From assembly GCA_964638715.1 (NCBI GenBank), contig CAZWZF010000026.1, forward strand, positions 1-60,098: DNA of 60,098 bases. The letters run 5' to 3'. The notes beneath the pieces are model-generated. The model was given only the letters and a program-made list of their open reading frames with translations, had not been told where the DNA came from and did not search any database. A program made the translations under genes and the position numbers. Below are positions 1 through 7,276 of the stretch, one piece after another (position 1 is the stretch's first letter; the number at the start of each line of letters is the position of its first letter). This stretch comes from JBAXQQ01 sp037131695. Its GTDB lineage: Bacteria > Armatimonadota > Hebobacteria > CAIYQO01.

Positions 1-1016
1 AAGAAAAAGAAATAAAAATATCACCTAAAATTATAATAAAATGTAAATCTGATAAAAATGGTATATTTATTTATAGGCCAGGACCTAAAGAGCATCCTTT
101 TCCTTTTACTGGGATCGATGATTTAGCTGTAGTGGCAGATGAAGATATATATATATTAAATAATGGTAATATTATAAATATTCGTACAGATGTAGATTTT
201 ATTCGAAAATACAATTTACCTCGATTATTACCATCTGATTCTATTAGTTCATTTATTGTTCATTCAAAAAACATGAATATTAAAAAAGAGTTTAGATTGC
301 CTGTTAAATTTCTACTTAGTATCCAATCAAAAGAATCTACTTCTTCGATGATAGGTGAATATATACTAAGTAATGGAGAGATGATTTGGAAACGCTTTAT
401 TATGCCTGGTAATACAATGTCAGCAAATGATATTCAGGAAATTGCTTATAAGATAGAACAGTGGGGGTTGGAATTTAATATGGATAATTCAGATAATGTT
501 TATATAAATTACCAAAATAAAAGTGGTAAGGAATTGAATTGTTTACTTGACTCTGAAAGACATTTTATTAAGGTTGTTCCTTCGTATATTTCTGATAAAA
601 ATGGCAATTTTTATCAGTTTGATAATTCTGATAATATCTCAAAACTTAATATTTATAATATTAACAGAGAAATTATAACAACTCTTCAATTTCCTTTTGC
701 TTCAAATAAAGAACAAAGTTTAGTTAATGACATACGTCAAGCAACTGAAAATGGAATTTGGGTGACAATCCAAAATAATGAAAAGTTAATCCAATATATT
801 GTAAGAATTGATTCTAAAGGTAAAGCTCAAGAGTGGTTTATTCTTGATTGTAAAACTCTGAATAAAGATTTAGAAAATTCATTAATTCAACCATATATTA
901 CATCAGATGATAAAAAAATGTATTATGCAGCAATAGATGTAAAAAAAATAAATGGAAAAGAAGAAATACCTTATGTAATAATATATCGTGTAGATTTAGA
1001 GAATAAAGTCAAATAG
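1..1016 (+). CDS. Beta-propeller-like protein, 5'-truncated by the window edge
   Basis: The reading frame is open from the first complete codon (position 3) to the TAA before 1017, so the gene begins outside the window; the GTG at 132 is not needed as a start. About 338 residues are visible. Short hydrophobic/aromatic strands recur at intervals, for example DEDIYILNNG, DNVYINY, GNFYQFD and GIWVTIQN, the spacing expected of blades in an NHL/TolB-like beta-propeller. I recognise no catalytic motif. The gene is much richer in A and T than what follows, with AAA, AAT, ATA and TTA dominating codon choice, which suggests horizontal acquisition or a fast-evolving surface or binding protein. The fold is inferred from pattern; the function is unknown. 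Confidence 0.6.
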   Translation, partial: EKEIKISPKIIIKCKSDKNGIFIYRPGPKEHPFPFTGIDDLAVVADEDIYILNNGNIINIRTDVDFIRKYNLPRLLPSDSISSFIVHSKNMNIKKEFRLPVKFLLSIQSKESTSSMIGEYILSNGEMIWKRFIMPGNTMSANDIQEIAYKIEQWGLEFNMDNSDNVYINYQNKSGKELNCLLDSERHFIKVVPSYISDKNGNFYQFDNSDNISKLNIYNINREIITTLQFPFASNKEQSLVNDIRQATENGIWVTIQNNEKLIQYIVRIDSKGKAQEWFILDCKTLNKDLENSLIQPYITSDDKKMYYAAIDVKKINGKEEIPYVIIYRVDLENKVK

Positions 1017-1196
1017 AACTTTTTAAACCTGATAAAGATAGGTATTGGTAAATTTATACAATTCAAAACGACACAAATTATCTGTTCTTCGCAAAATAAT
1101 GTTACTGCCGACAAAGGTGATGCGGCATAGCATCAGATAATATACGTTAAAATGATGAAGGTTGGCAATTACCACATCATGTGAAATAAATGATTA

Positions 1197-3236
1197 TTGA
1201 ATATTTGCAGGAACACCAGCCAATTTACGAAATTATATATGGATATGAAAGCAAATGCTAAATTATCTGATGGTGTATTAACTATCTCTACCGGCAGTGT
1301 TGAACGGGTTTTTCACTACAACAACGGCAACCTGATATCGATTTCGATGACTAACCTGGCTACTGGCGATTGCTGGGTATTTAATGGAAATACGCCGGAT
1401 GCGTCTTTCCCTGGGATAGCGGGTGATGCCATTAATGGCGGTTGCGAGATTTTTGAAGTCGCTGCCACCCCGGTTTGCAGCAGTTACCTGGCGGTTCAGG
1501 TAACCTGCACCATTGGCACATTGCAGGTACGGCGAGTGTACCGGCTGTATGACGGATGTCCGGCGATAAAGTCGGAGATTTATCTGCGGGGAAAGGCGCC
1601 AGCACCATGGCGCAAAGAGGCGCTCAAGGAAGCCGACCAGAAGAATATTGAATCTCCTCACCAGATTATCGGGGTGAATATAATCGCTCCCCGAATAGAA
1701 TCACTGCTGTTTCACCCGCGCCACCTGCGATGCAGCGCAATATTGTTTCGCGATATCACCGACCTGCGCAATAATTTAGTCAGGGAAGAATCATTTATCC
1801 CCTACAACTCGAAAAATAAATATGACGGCAATATTTTATTCGCTGCCGATGTGCTGACCGGCAATGCTCTATTTGTATTAAAAGAATCACCCTGCAGCGA
1901 TGTACAGCAGGCGAATTGCGGCACCGACTTCATGGTTTCCCGCACCGAAATCACCCCGGTTGGAATTGGGATGGATATAGAGGATTTGGATGAAGTTGAA
2001 TGGCGGTGCGGATACAGCGTGGTAATTGGTATGGGTACCGGTGAGAAAGGATTGTTGAAATCGCTGCGCCAGTACCAGTCGGCCAATCGCCGATTTGACG
2101 CCGCCCGCGATGACATGGTGTTGGTGAATACCTGGGGCGATCGCGGACAGGACAGCCGTATATGCGAAGAGTTTATCATGGAAGAGATAAAACATTGCGC
2201 GCGGTTAGGCGTGTCGCATTTACAGTTGGATGATGGATGGCAAAACGGCCAGTCATCAAACAGCGCGTTCAGCGGTGGGTCGCTGGAAAATATCTGGGAC
2301 GGCAGAAAAGATTATTGGATGCCGCATCCAGAACGATTCCCGCAAGGTTTGCTGCCGGCAGTACAATTTGCCCGGGAAAACGGGATAGAACTGGGATTGT
2401 GGTTTAACCCCAGCAAAAACGACAGCTACGCGAATTGGGAAAAAGACGCTAAGATACTGGTGGATTTGTACGAAAAATATGGCATACGCATATTCAAGAT
2501 TGATGGCGTGGTGATGCCGGACGCGCGGGCAGACAGAAACCTGCGTGCTATGTTTGACAGGGTGGTGGCCGCAACAAACGGTGAAGTGCGATTTAACCTT
2601 GATGTTACCAGCGGCAGGCGTTGGGGGTACCATACCGGCACCGAATATGGCAATTTATTCATCGAAAATCGTTATACCGATTGGGGAAATTATTATCCGC
2701 ACTGGACCTTCCGCAACCTGTGGCAACTGTCAAAATATGTACCGGCGCAATTGTTGCAGATAGAGTTTTTGAATATTTTGCGGAATGCCGATAAATATTC
2801 ACTGGAAGACCCGTTGCGTCCATCCGCCATACCGGCTGATTACGCCTTTGCCGTCACCATGATGGCGCAGCCGTTGGGATGGTTTGAAGCGCAGAAGATG
2901 GGAGAATTGATTAAGGACTTATCACCGCTGATAAGCAGATACCGCGAATACCAGGCTGATATTCACAGCGGAATAATATTGCCAATCGGCAGCGAGCCAG
3001 ACGGTACACAATGGACAGGTTTCCAGTCAATTCATGACGGTTATAGTTACCTGGCAATATATCGTGAATTTAATAATCAGCAGGAATGCCAATTCAAATT
3101 GCATGATTTGGTGAATTGTAAGATCAAATATGAATGCTTACTCGGACAGGGGCATGATTTTATTGCTGATGGTTCACCGGTGATCAACTTGCCCAGAAAA
3201 TTTTCTTTTGCATTATACAGATACGAAGTAATTTGA
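1197..3236 (+). CDS. GH36-type alpha-galactosidase-like glycoside hydrolase
   Basis: The 679-residue protein has a beta-rich N-terminal half followed by a TIM barrel of the GH27/GH36 clan. Two hallmark strands are visible: LQLDDGWQ with Asp345/Asp346, and FKIDG with Asp436, which by family analogy is the nucleophile. A later barrel segment holds RFNLDVTSGRRWG and a region rich in Trp and Tyr. The family cleaves or transfers alpha-galactosyl and related residues; the substrate here is unknown. No signal peptide is seen, so it is probably cytoplasmic. The first possible start is TTG at 1197; ATG at 1239 or 1245 is equally plausible because no clear Shine-Dalgarno precedes any of them. A lipoprotein gene follows 43 bp downstream and a GH172 gene faces it, together suggesting a glycan-use locus. 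Confidence 0.8.
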   Translation: MNICRNTSQFTKLYMDMKANAKLSDGVLTISTGSVERVFHYNNGNLISISMTNLATGDCWVFNGNTPDASFPGIAGDAINGGCEIFEVAATPVCSSYLAVQVTCTIGTLQVRRVYRLYDGCPAIKSEIYLRGKAPAPWRKEALKEADQKNIESPHQIIGVNIIAPRIESLLFHPRHLRCSAILFRDITDLRNNLVREESFIPYNSKNKYDGNILFAADVLTGNALFVLKESPCSDVQQANCGTDFMVSRTEITPVGIGMDIEDLDEVEWRCGYSVVIGMGTGEKGLLKSLRQYQSANRRFDAARDDMVLVNTWGDRGQDSRICEEFIMEEIKHCARLGVSHLQLDDGWQNGQSSNSAFSGGSLENIWDGRKDYWMPHPERFPQGLLPAVQFARENGIELGLWFNPSKNDSYANWEKDAKILVDLYEKYGIRIFKIDGVVMPDARADRNLRAMFDRVVAATNGEVRFNLDVTSGRRWGYHTGTEYGNLFIENRYTDWGNYYPHWTFRNLWQLSKYVPAQLLQIEFLNILRNADKYSLEDPLRPSAIPADYAFAVTMMAQPLGWFEAQKMGELIKDLSPLISRYREYQADIHSGIILPIGSEPDGTQWTGFQSIHDGYSYLAIYREFNNQQECQFKLHDLVNCKIKYECLLGQGHDFIADGSPVINLPRKFSFALYRYEVI

Positions 3237-3279
3237 GATGACTTCCTGCATTGACCAGCAAAGGGTATAATTAATATAG

Positions 3280-4035
3280 ATGAAGAAATTGTATATATAT
3301 TATCCAATAATATTTTTAATGATGATGGTAATCATAATCGGATGTGCCCGCTATCCATCTTCTGTGACTCCGGTAACAAAAGGTGCGTTTAAATTGCGGT
3401 GCGAAATGCATGTCCGCGGCAAGATTGATCCGTCGAGTTATTATTTTTTAGTTTTGGATAATACTGCTGATCCGACTATCGGTCCGGTTCCGGTAGGTAT
3501 AGCACCAAACGCACAGGATATTGCAAAGTATGGTGATGCATGGAGTATTCTCGGCCCTGTCGCTCCCGGTGCGAATATAGTTCGTCCTAATTTTTATGTT
3601 GAATACAGTCCACAAACAGGCGGTTCATTTCGCCAGTTTCGACTGCGAGCTGATGGACAGAGTTATGAATTAGTAGGCAACCCGCTTCTTGGTGAAGTAA
3701 CATCAGGCAACGACGGATTAAGAGTAGAGGTGGAAAGCAGTGCAATCAGCCTGACAACGCCTACTATTTTAAAAATGAACTGGATAACCATGAATGACAT
3801 CACTTTCCCTACTCAGGTTAATATTGTGAAAGATTTTGACGCTTTTGGACCGCAAGGCAATGATTTTTTCGTTATGCAAAACCTGGGAATATCGGCAAGA
3901 TGGGAAAGCGGGGTAAATGGTGTTGCAGATGAAAAGCAATACAACGACATCTACCCAACCGGCTTGCGTGAAAGCACAACCGATGTGCCAGCTCTTGATA
4001 TCGTAAAATGGAGCACAGATCTGGTGGTTCAGTAA
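3280..4035 (+). CDS. Predicted lipoprotein of unknown function
   Basis: The 251-residue protein starts with a lysine pair, a long hydrophobic stretch and a lipobox-like IIIGC at residues 18-22, so it should be lipidated on that Cys and held in the cell envelope. The mature part is rich in Gly, Pro and Val and looks beta-sandwich-like. One central stretch (SYYFLVLDNTADPTIGPVPV) resembles exported proteins that describe a value and its range, but I recognise no family. It follows the GH36-type gene on the same strand and may be cotranscribed with it. The two palindromic repeats sit just beyond its stop codon. Confidence 0.7.
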   Translation: MKKLYIYYPIIFLMMMVIIIGCARYPSSVTPVTKGAFKLRCEMHVRGKIDPSSYYFLVLDNTADPTIGPVPVGIAPNAQDIAKYGDAWSILGPVAPGANIVRPNFYVEYSPQTGGSFRQFRLRADGQSYELVGNPLLGEVTSGNDGLRVEVESSAISLTTPTILKMNWITMNDITFPTQVNIVKDFDAFGPQGNDFFVMQNLGISARWESGVNGVADEKQYNDIYPTGLRESTTDVPALDIVKWSTDLVVQ

Positions 4036-4038
4036 AAT

Positions 4039-4066
4039 GTAGAGACGCACGGCCGTGCGTCTCTAC
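4039..4066. repeat. Perfect 28-bp palindrome (dispersed-repeat type), copy 1
   Basis: The left arm GTAGAGACGCACGG is followed directly by its exact reverse complement. It begins three bases after the lipoprotein stop codon. A second, slightly different copy lies 16 bp away. GTAGAGACG...CGTCTCTAC palindromes of this kind are dispersed repeats in cyanobacteria and some other bacteria. Here the pair lies between convergent genes and could fold as bidirectional transcription end signals, although no T-run follows. Confidence 0.85.
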
Positions 4067-4082
4067 GAATATGAATTTTATG

Positions 4083-4109
4083 GTAAAGACGCACGCCGTG
4101 CGTCTTTAC
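4083..4109. repeat. 27-bp palindrome, copy 2 of the same repeat
   Basis: The arm GTAAAGACGCACG and its exact reverse complement flank a single C. It differs from copy 1 by a G-to-A change at arm position 4 matched by a C-to-T change in the other arm, so the pairing is preserved. That compensatory change is what selection for a folded structure or for a transposable palindrome would leave. It ends 10 bp before the stop codon of the minus-strand GH172 gene. Confidence 0.85.
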
Positions 4110-4119
4110 GACATTTTTC

Positions 4120-5253
4120 TTAAATTATCTCCAACCCATCTTTATCGGGTAAAGCCGGGAATTTTACATGCGGCTCTGTTTGATACCAGAAAGCCACTGA
4201 CGCGATATCATCCTGCATGGGCAGGTAACGACCACCGCTTCGCCATCCGAGTGCTTGTATTGTCACTGCCAGGTCATCCTGAAAACGAATTGGATCCATG
4301 ATATGCCAGCGGTAAAGGCTGAAACGGGTGTTGGATTGATATGTCCCATCCGGGCGGACAACATGAGGCATTCCTGCGTATGCAGTGGTGAATTCCTGGT
4401 ATTGCTTTGTAGCTTTATTCTCGAAGTTGTATGATCCGCAGAAATAATCTTCTGTTCCGGTACCGCAAACAGTGGGGAAGCTGTCTCCACCATATTCAGC
4501 AACGGCTTCTTCGATTGATTTTCCGGCAGGGATATCGCCATCCATATAAAATTTAATTTCGCCTTCACCCCACCAGCCATTATTGTTCACCTGCCATGCC
4601 ATGTAGGTGCCTACATAATGTCCCTGGCCGCGCACTCCATCAAGAATGGTATAAATATCTTTATATTGCAACGGGTTGACGCGGCGAAATTGTGCGTGAA
4701 AATATGCGGCGTCTGCAGGAATCTCTGTCAATGTGTAATTAATTTGATAGAAAATAGTCATTGGAGTGGCATCGATATTTTCCATGGTGATTTTACAATG
4801 TTTGCGGAAAGGCATCTCCCAATAGCAATTGAATGCATTGCCGGGATTTACGCAGATTGGTAATGAATTAACGGGTGCATAAGTATTGAAACTTGTGTAG
4901 GCACTGGCGAAAAAATCTCCAACCGGCACTTCTACAGAAGGGTTTTCTTCATTGTCCCAGTAAAAACGTAAAATAGTATTTCGGTAATTACCGGCAGGCG
5001 TCATCCATATTTGCTGAATAGCCCCCGGACCGTCGACATCGGCAAGTATCAGTGTTTCACCTGGTGCAATCTGGGTGCATGGACGAACTTTCCAACCTGT
5101 GCCAAGGTCACGTGAAGGTCCGTGGTTAGGGTCAACATGCCGTCCGCCGGCACCTTTATCACCGGTAGGATTCTCTGCTGAAATCGACCGTGTTTGTGCG
5201 TTTGACAATAGCGACAAATTACCTAAATTCATACCTAATCCGTTGAAAGCCAT
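4120..5253 (-). CDS. GH172 (DUF2961) glycoside hydrolase
   Basis: The 377-residue protein matches the DUF2961 family, now glycoside hydrolase family GH172, whose characterised members act on difructose dianhydride I or on D-arabinofuranosyl linkages. The signature GTGTEDYF places a glutamate at residue 268, close to the Glu270 nucleophile of the bifidobacterial enzyme. Other family features are PGAIQQIWMTP near residue 80, FYWDNEENPSVEVPVGDFF and the late SLYRWHIMDPIRF. There is no signal peptide, so a cytoplasmic location is likely. The ATG at 5253 has an AGAGGTGA Shine-Dalgarno. The actual substrate cannot be read from sequence. It converges on the GH36-type gene and lipoprotein, and may act in the same glycan pathway. 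Confidence 0.85.
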   Translation of the reverse strand: MAFNGLGMNLGNLSLLSNAQTRSISAENPTGDKGAGGRHVDPNHGPSRDLGTGWKVRPCTQIAPGETLILADVDGPGAIQQIWMTPAGNYRNTILRFYWDNEENPSVEVPVGDFFASAYTSFNTYAPVNSLPICVNPGNAFNCYWEMPFRKHCKITMENIDATPMTIFYQINYTLTEIPADAAYFHAQFRRVNPLQYKDIYTILDGVRGQGHYVGTYMAWQVNNNGWWGEGEIKFYMDGDIPAGKSIEEAVAEYGGDSFPTVCGTGTEDYFCGSYNFENKATKQYQEFTTAYAGMPHVVRPDGTYQSNTRFSLYRWHIMDPIRFQDDLAVTIQALGWRSGGRYLPMQDDIASVAFWYQTEPHVKFPALPDKDGLEII

Positions 5254-5274
5254 AATTCACCTCTTTTTATTAAC

Positions 5275-5315
5275 TATACAAAAAAGAGAAAACCGCCGCA
5301 AGGTGCGGCGGTTTT
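5275..5315 (-). terminator. Rho-independent terminator of the 44-residue peptide gene
   Basis: An 11-bp GC-rich stem (AAAACCGCCGC with its complement, 5289-5299 and 5305-5315) closes a 5-base loop. On the minus strand it is followed by TCTCTTTTTTGT. It lies about 70 bp past the stop of the small gene at 5386-5520 and just ahead of the GH172 start, so it isolates the two units. Confidence 0.85.
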
Positions 5316-5385
5316 CAGGTCTGGGGTCTGCATTAACGGGTTTACATCAAGTGTATGCCGGTTTATGCAAACGCACTTTGGACAG

Positions 5386-5520
5386 TCATTTTACCAGCAT
5401 TACCATCATGATAAAAAGTAATACAGTGACGATTAACAAAATGCTGCTCGGAAGCAACGATGACTCTTCAGGGATACGTGGAAAGTCATGGTGAGGTTTT
5501 AACTCACTGCCTTTATACAT
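5386..5520 (-). CDS. 44-residue single-span membrane peptide, unknown function
   Basis: This short frame begins with ATG at 5520, eight bases after a strong GGGGGG Shine-Dalgarno, and ends with TGA. The product has a polar, His/Pro/Glu-containing N-terminal half (MYKGSELKPHHDFPRIPEES) and one clear membrane span near residues 26-43, ending in Lys44. An extended -10 promoter lies upstream at 5610-5618 and a hairpin terminator downstream, so it forms a complete monocistronic unit of its own. I know no family for it. Its shape recalls small accessory subunits of membrane complexes, but no partner complex is encoded next to it. The coding call rests on the start signals and the hydrophobic pattern, not on homology. 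Confidence 0.65.
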   Translation of the reverse strand: MYKGSELKPHHDFPRIPEESSLLPSSILLIVTVLLFIMMVMLVK

Positions 5521-5609
5521 TACAATTTCCCCCCTTTTCCTTTTTTTGCCGGATCCTCGGCTTAGGGGCCATTGCTGCGACTTATACTGCGATTAGAAAA
5601 GATGAAAAC

Positions 5610-5618
5610 ATTATATCA
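5610..5618 (-). promoter_or_regulatory. Extended -10 promoter of the small membrane peptide
   Basis: On the minus strand the sequence reads TGATATAAT, a perfect -10 with the TGn extension; no good -35 is visible. Transcription would start near 5603, giving a leader of about 80 nt. The leader holds a short GCCG/CGGC hairpin and a purine-rich ribosome site. Confidence 0.6.
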
Positions 5619-5702
5619 TCTAAATTTACAAAAAAAACTTGTTTATGGAAAGTATTTTAATTGATTGTATTTTAATGTGAAACAGCTATGAAATACTAAT
5701 GT

Positions 5703-6323
5703 TTATAATCCGATGTTGCGCGGATTTGTTGCCATTAACGCTGCCAGTCCGCCTGATAATAATGATGCAATTGTTGTACGAATGCATAAATGTAATATTT
5801 GCATGTTATTGCCTGTCAGGGTGGTGAATATTGCAGCAGCATTATGACTGAGCAATATAGATAAAATTGTACCGGCAATCGGAATTGCCACCCCGGAAAT
5901 AATTGCAAGCCATAAGGTAGAATAATTCCAGGTTTTGCCAACGATACGCCAGATTATATATCCAACAATAAATCCAGCTATCATGCTGATGAACAAATTC
6001 GGTCCAGGAATACTGATAGAAGCCTTAAGGGTTTCAGAAAAGTTTATAATTGGTATTATGCTTGAAATTTTTCCAATAATACCAGCAAAAATAATTACTA
6101 AAATTAATGTTACCCATCGCGCCTGATCAACAGCTACCGGGGCATGCATACCGGTAACTCTACCGTTTGATGGACGCAGGCAATCAATGCAGCGTATGCC
6201 GACAGGACCGTGATTTATACAATCAGGACATAGCGGTTTGCCGCATTTACCGCACGAAACTGCGGTAATACGGTCAGGGTGTCGGTAACAAGTCTGTTCA
6301 TTTTGTGTGTAATTAGTTGTCAT
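5703..6323 (-). CDS. Zinc-ribbon (B-box-like) multi-span membrane protein
   Basis: The 206-residue protein begins with a Cys/His cluster (CYRHPDRITAVSC, CGKCGKPLCPDC, then IRCIDC) of the B-box-like zinc-binding type that often precedes rhomboid or other membrane domains in bacteria. About four hydrophobic spans follow (residues near 68-200). I do not see the rhomboid catalytic Ser/His pair, so protease activity is not supported. The ATG at 6323 is chosen because AGGAAG precedes it; an upstream in-frame ATG at 6395 adds 24 residues that overlap the etf promoter and lacks support. The cytosolic zinc module may bind a partner protein; function unknown. Confidence 0.75.
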   Translation of the reverse strand: MTTNYTQNEQTCYRHPDRITAVSCGKCGKPLCPDCINHGPVGIRCIDCLRPSNGRVTGMHAPVAVDQARWVTLILVIIFAGIIGKISSIIPIINFSETLKASISIPGPNLFISMIAGFIVGYIIWRIVGKTWNYSTLWLAIISGVAIPIAGTILSILLSHNAAAIFTTLTGNNMQILHLCIRTTIASLLSGGLAALMATNPRNIGL

Positions 6324-6367
6324 TTCGCTTCCTGTTATCTGCAAATAATAGCGGATTGCCCCGGTAA

Positions 6368-6396
6368 TTGTAAACTTCGCGTTAAAAATGTACAAT
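6368..6396 (+). promoter_or_regulatory. Predicted sigma70-type promoter of etfBA
   Basis: TTGTAA and TACAAT are separated by 17 bp. Transcription would begin near 6403, leaving a leader of about 55 nt with a GGGAGGA ribosome site before etfB. Confidence 0.55.
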
Positions 6397-6457
6397 AACC
6401 CCGTAATTTTTATGCCATTAATGGCAATGGCGGTGCTTATCCGCCGGGAGGATCCTT

Positions 6458-7255
6458 ATGAAAATTGTCGTGTGCATCAAACAGGTGCCGCAAACGACCA
6501 ATGTAAAGATCGACCCTGTTACCAATACTCTGGTACGTCAGGGTGTCGAGTCGCAGATTAATCCGTTTGACCTGTATGCCCTTGAAGAAGCAGTTCGCGT
6601 TAAAGAGCGATTAGCAGAGACAGGTATAGAGTCGAGTGTAACGGTTTTATCAATGGGACCGCCACAGGTTGATGAGGCATTGCGTGAAGCGATTACATTA
6701 GGTGCTGATGATGCTGTGTTATTATCAGATCGCGCATTTGCCGGTGCTGACACCTGGGCAACGTCGTATGCGTTGGCTGCTGGCATCACAAAATTAGAAG
6801 CAGAACTGGTATTCTGCGGAATGCAGGCTATCGATGGCGATACTGCCCAGACCGGACCTGGCATTACCGTACATGCTGAATATGCGCTGGCAACTTACGT
6901 TAGCAAAATCGACGAAATAGACGTAAAACGCGCCCGCGTTCATCGTTTGTTGGAAGATGGCTATGAAGTTTGCGAAGTGCAAATGCCCGCTGTATTTACA
7001 GTTGTAAAAGAAATTAATGAACCTCGCACACCTTCATTGCGCGGTAAAATGAAAGCTAAAAACGCTAAAATTGAAGTTTGGACTGCAGAAAGTCTGGGCT
7101 TGGACCCGGATAAATGCGGTTTGAAAGGTAGTCCGACCCAGGTTATGAAGATATTTTCACCTGAGCATCGAGCGGGTGGTGAAAAATGGGACGGCGACGC
7201 CACTGATCTGGCAGCTAAAATGCTGGATATTCTACGCGAGCGCGTAACTGTATAA
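6458..7255 (+). CDS. etfB: Electron transfer flavoprotein, beta subunit
   Basis: The 265-residue protein starts with the family sequence MKIVVCIKQVPQTTNVKID and carries CGMQAIDGDTAQTGP (near residues 120-134), the nucleotide-binding loop of EtfB. ETFs pass electrons between acyl-CoA or other flavin dehydrogenases and a second carrier. In anaerobes some bifurcate NADH electrons to ferredoxin. It is followed 21 bp later by etfA, whose ferredoxin domain favours a role in anaerobic metabolism. The GGGAGGA Shine-Dalgarno lies just ahead of the ATG. No acyl-CoA dehydrogenase or other partner gene is adjacent, so the electron donor and acceptor are unknown. Confidence 0.95.
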   Translation: MKIVVCIKQVPQTTNVKIDPVTNTLVRQGVESQINPFDLYALEEAVRVKERLAETGIESSVTVLSMGPPQVDEALREAITLGADDAVLLSDRAFAGADTWATSYALAAGITKLEAELVFCGMQAIDGDTAQTGPGITVHAEYALATYVSKIDEIDVKRARVHRLLEDGYEVCEVQMPAVFTVVKEINEPRTPSLRGKMKAKNAKIEVWTAESLGLDPDKCGLKGSPTQVMKIFSPEHRAGGEKWDGDATDLAAKMLDILRERVTV

Positions 7256-7276
7256 CGCATTAATTAAGGAGCTAAA

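Noticed and set aside
132..1016. The left-edge gene starting at GTG 132.
   Set aside because: The frame is open and coding-like back to position 3 with no stop, so the GTG is an internal codon of a truncated gene.
1118..1135. A small TGATGC/GCATCA hairpin as a terminator after the first gene.
   Set aside because: The stem has six pairs and no T-run follows; chance is a sufficient explanation.
5075..5660. Plus-strand frames opposite the GH172 start and the small peptide gene.
   Set aside because: They lack ribosome sites, run across a terminator hairpin and lie antisense to better-supported genes.
5703..6323. The zinc-ribbon membrane protein as a rhomboid protease.
   Set aside because: The N-terminal zinc module is shared with some rhomboids, but no GxSG serine motif or matching His is visible in the spans.
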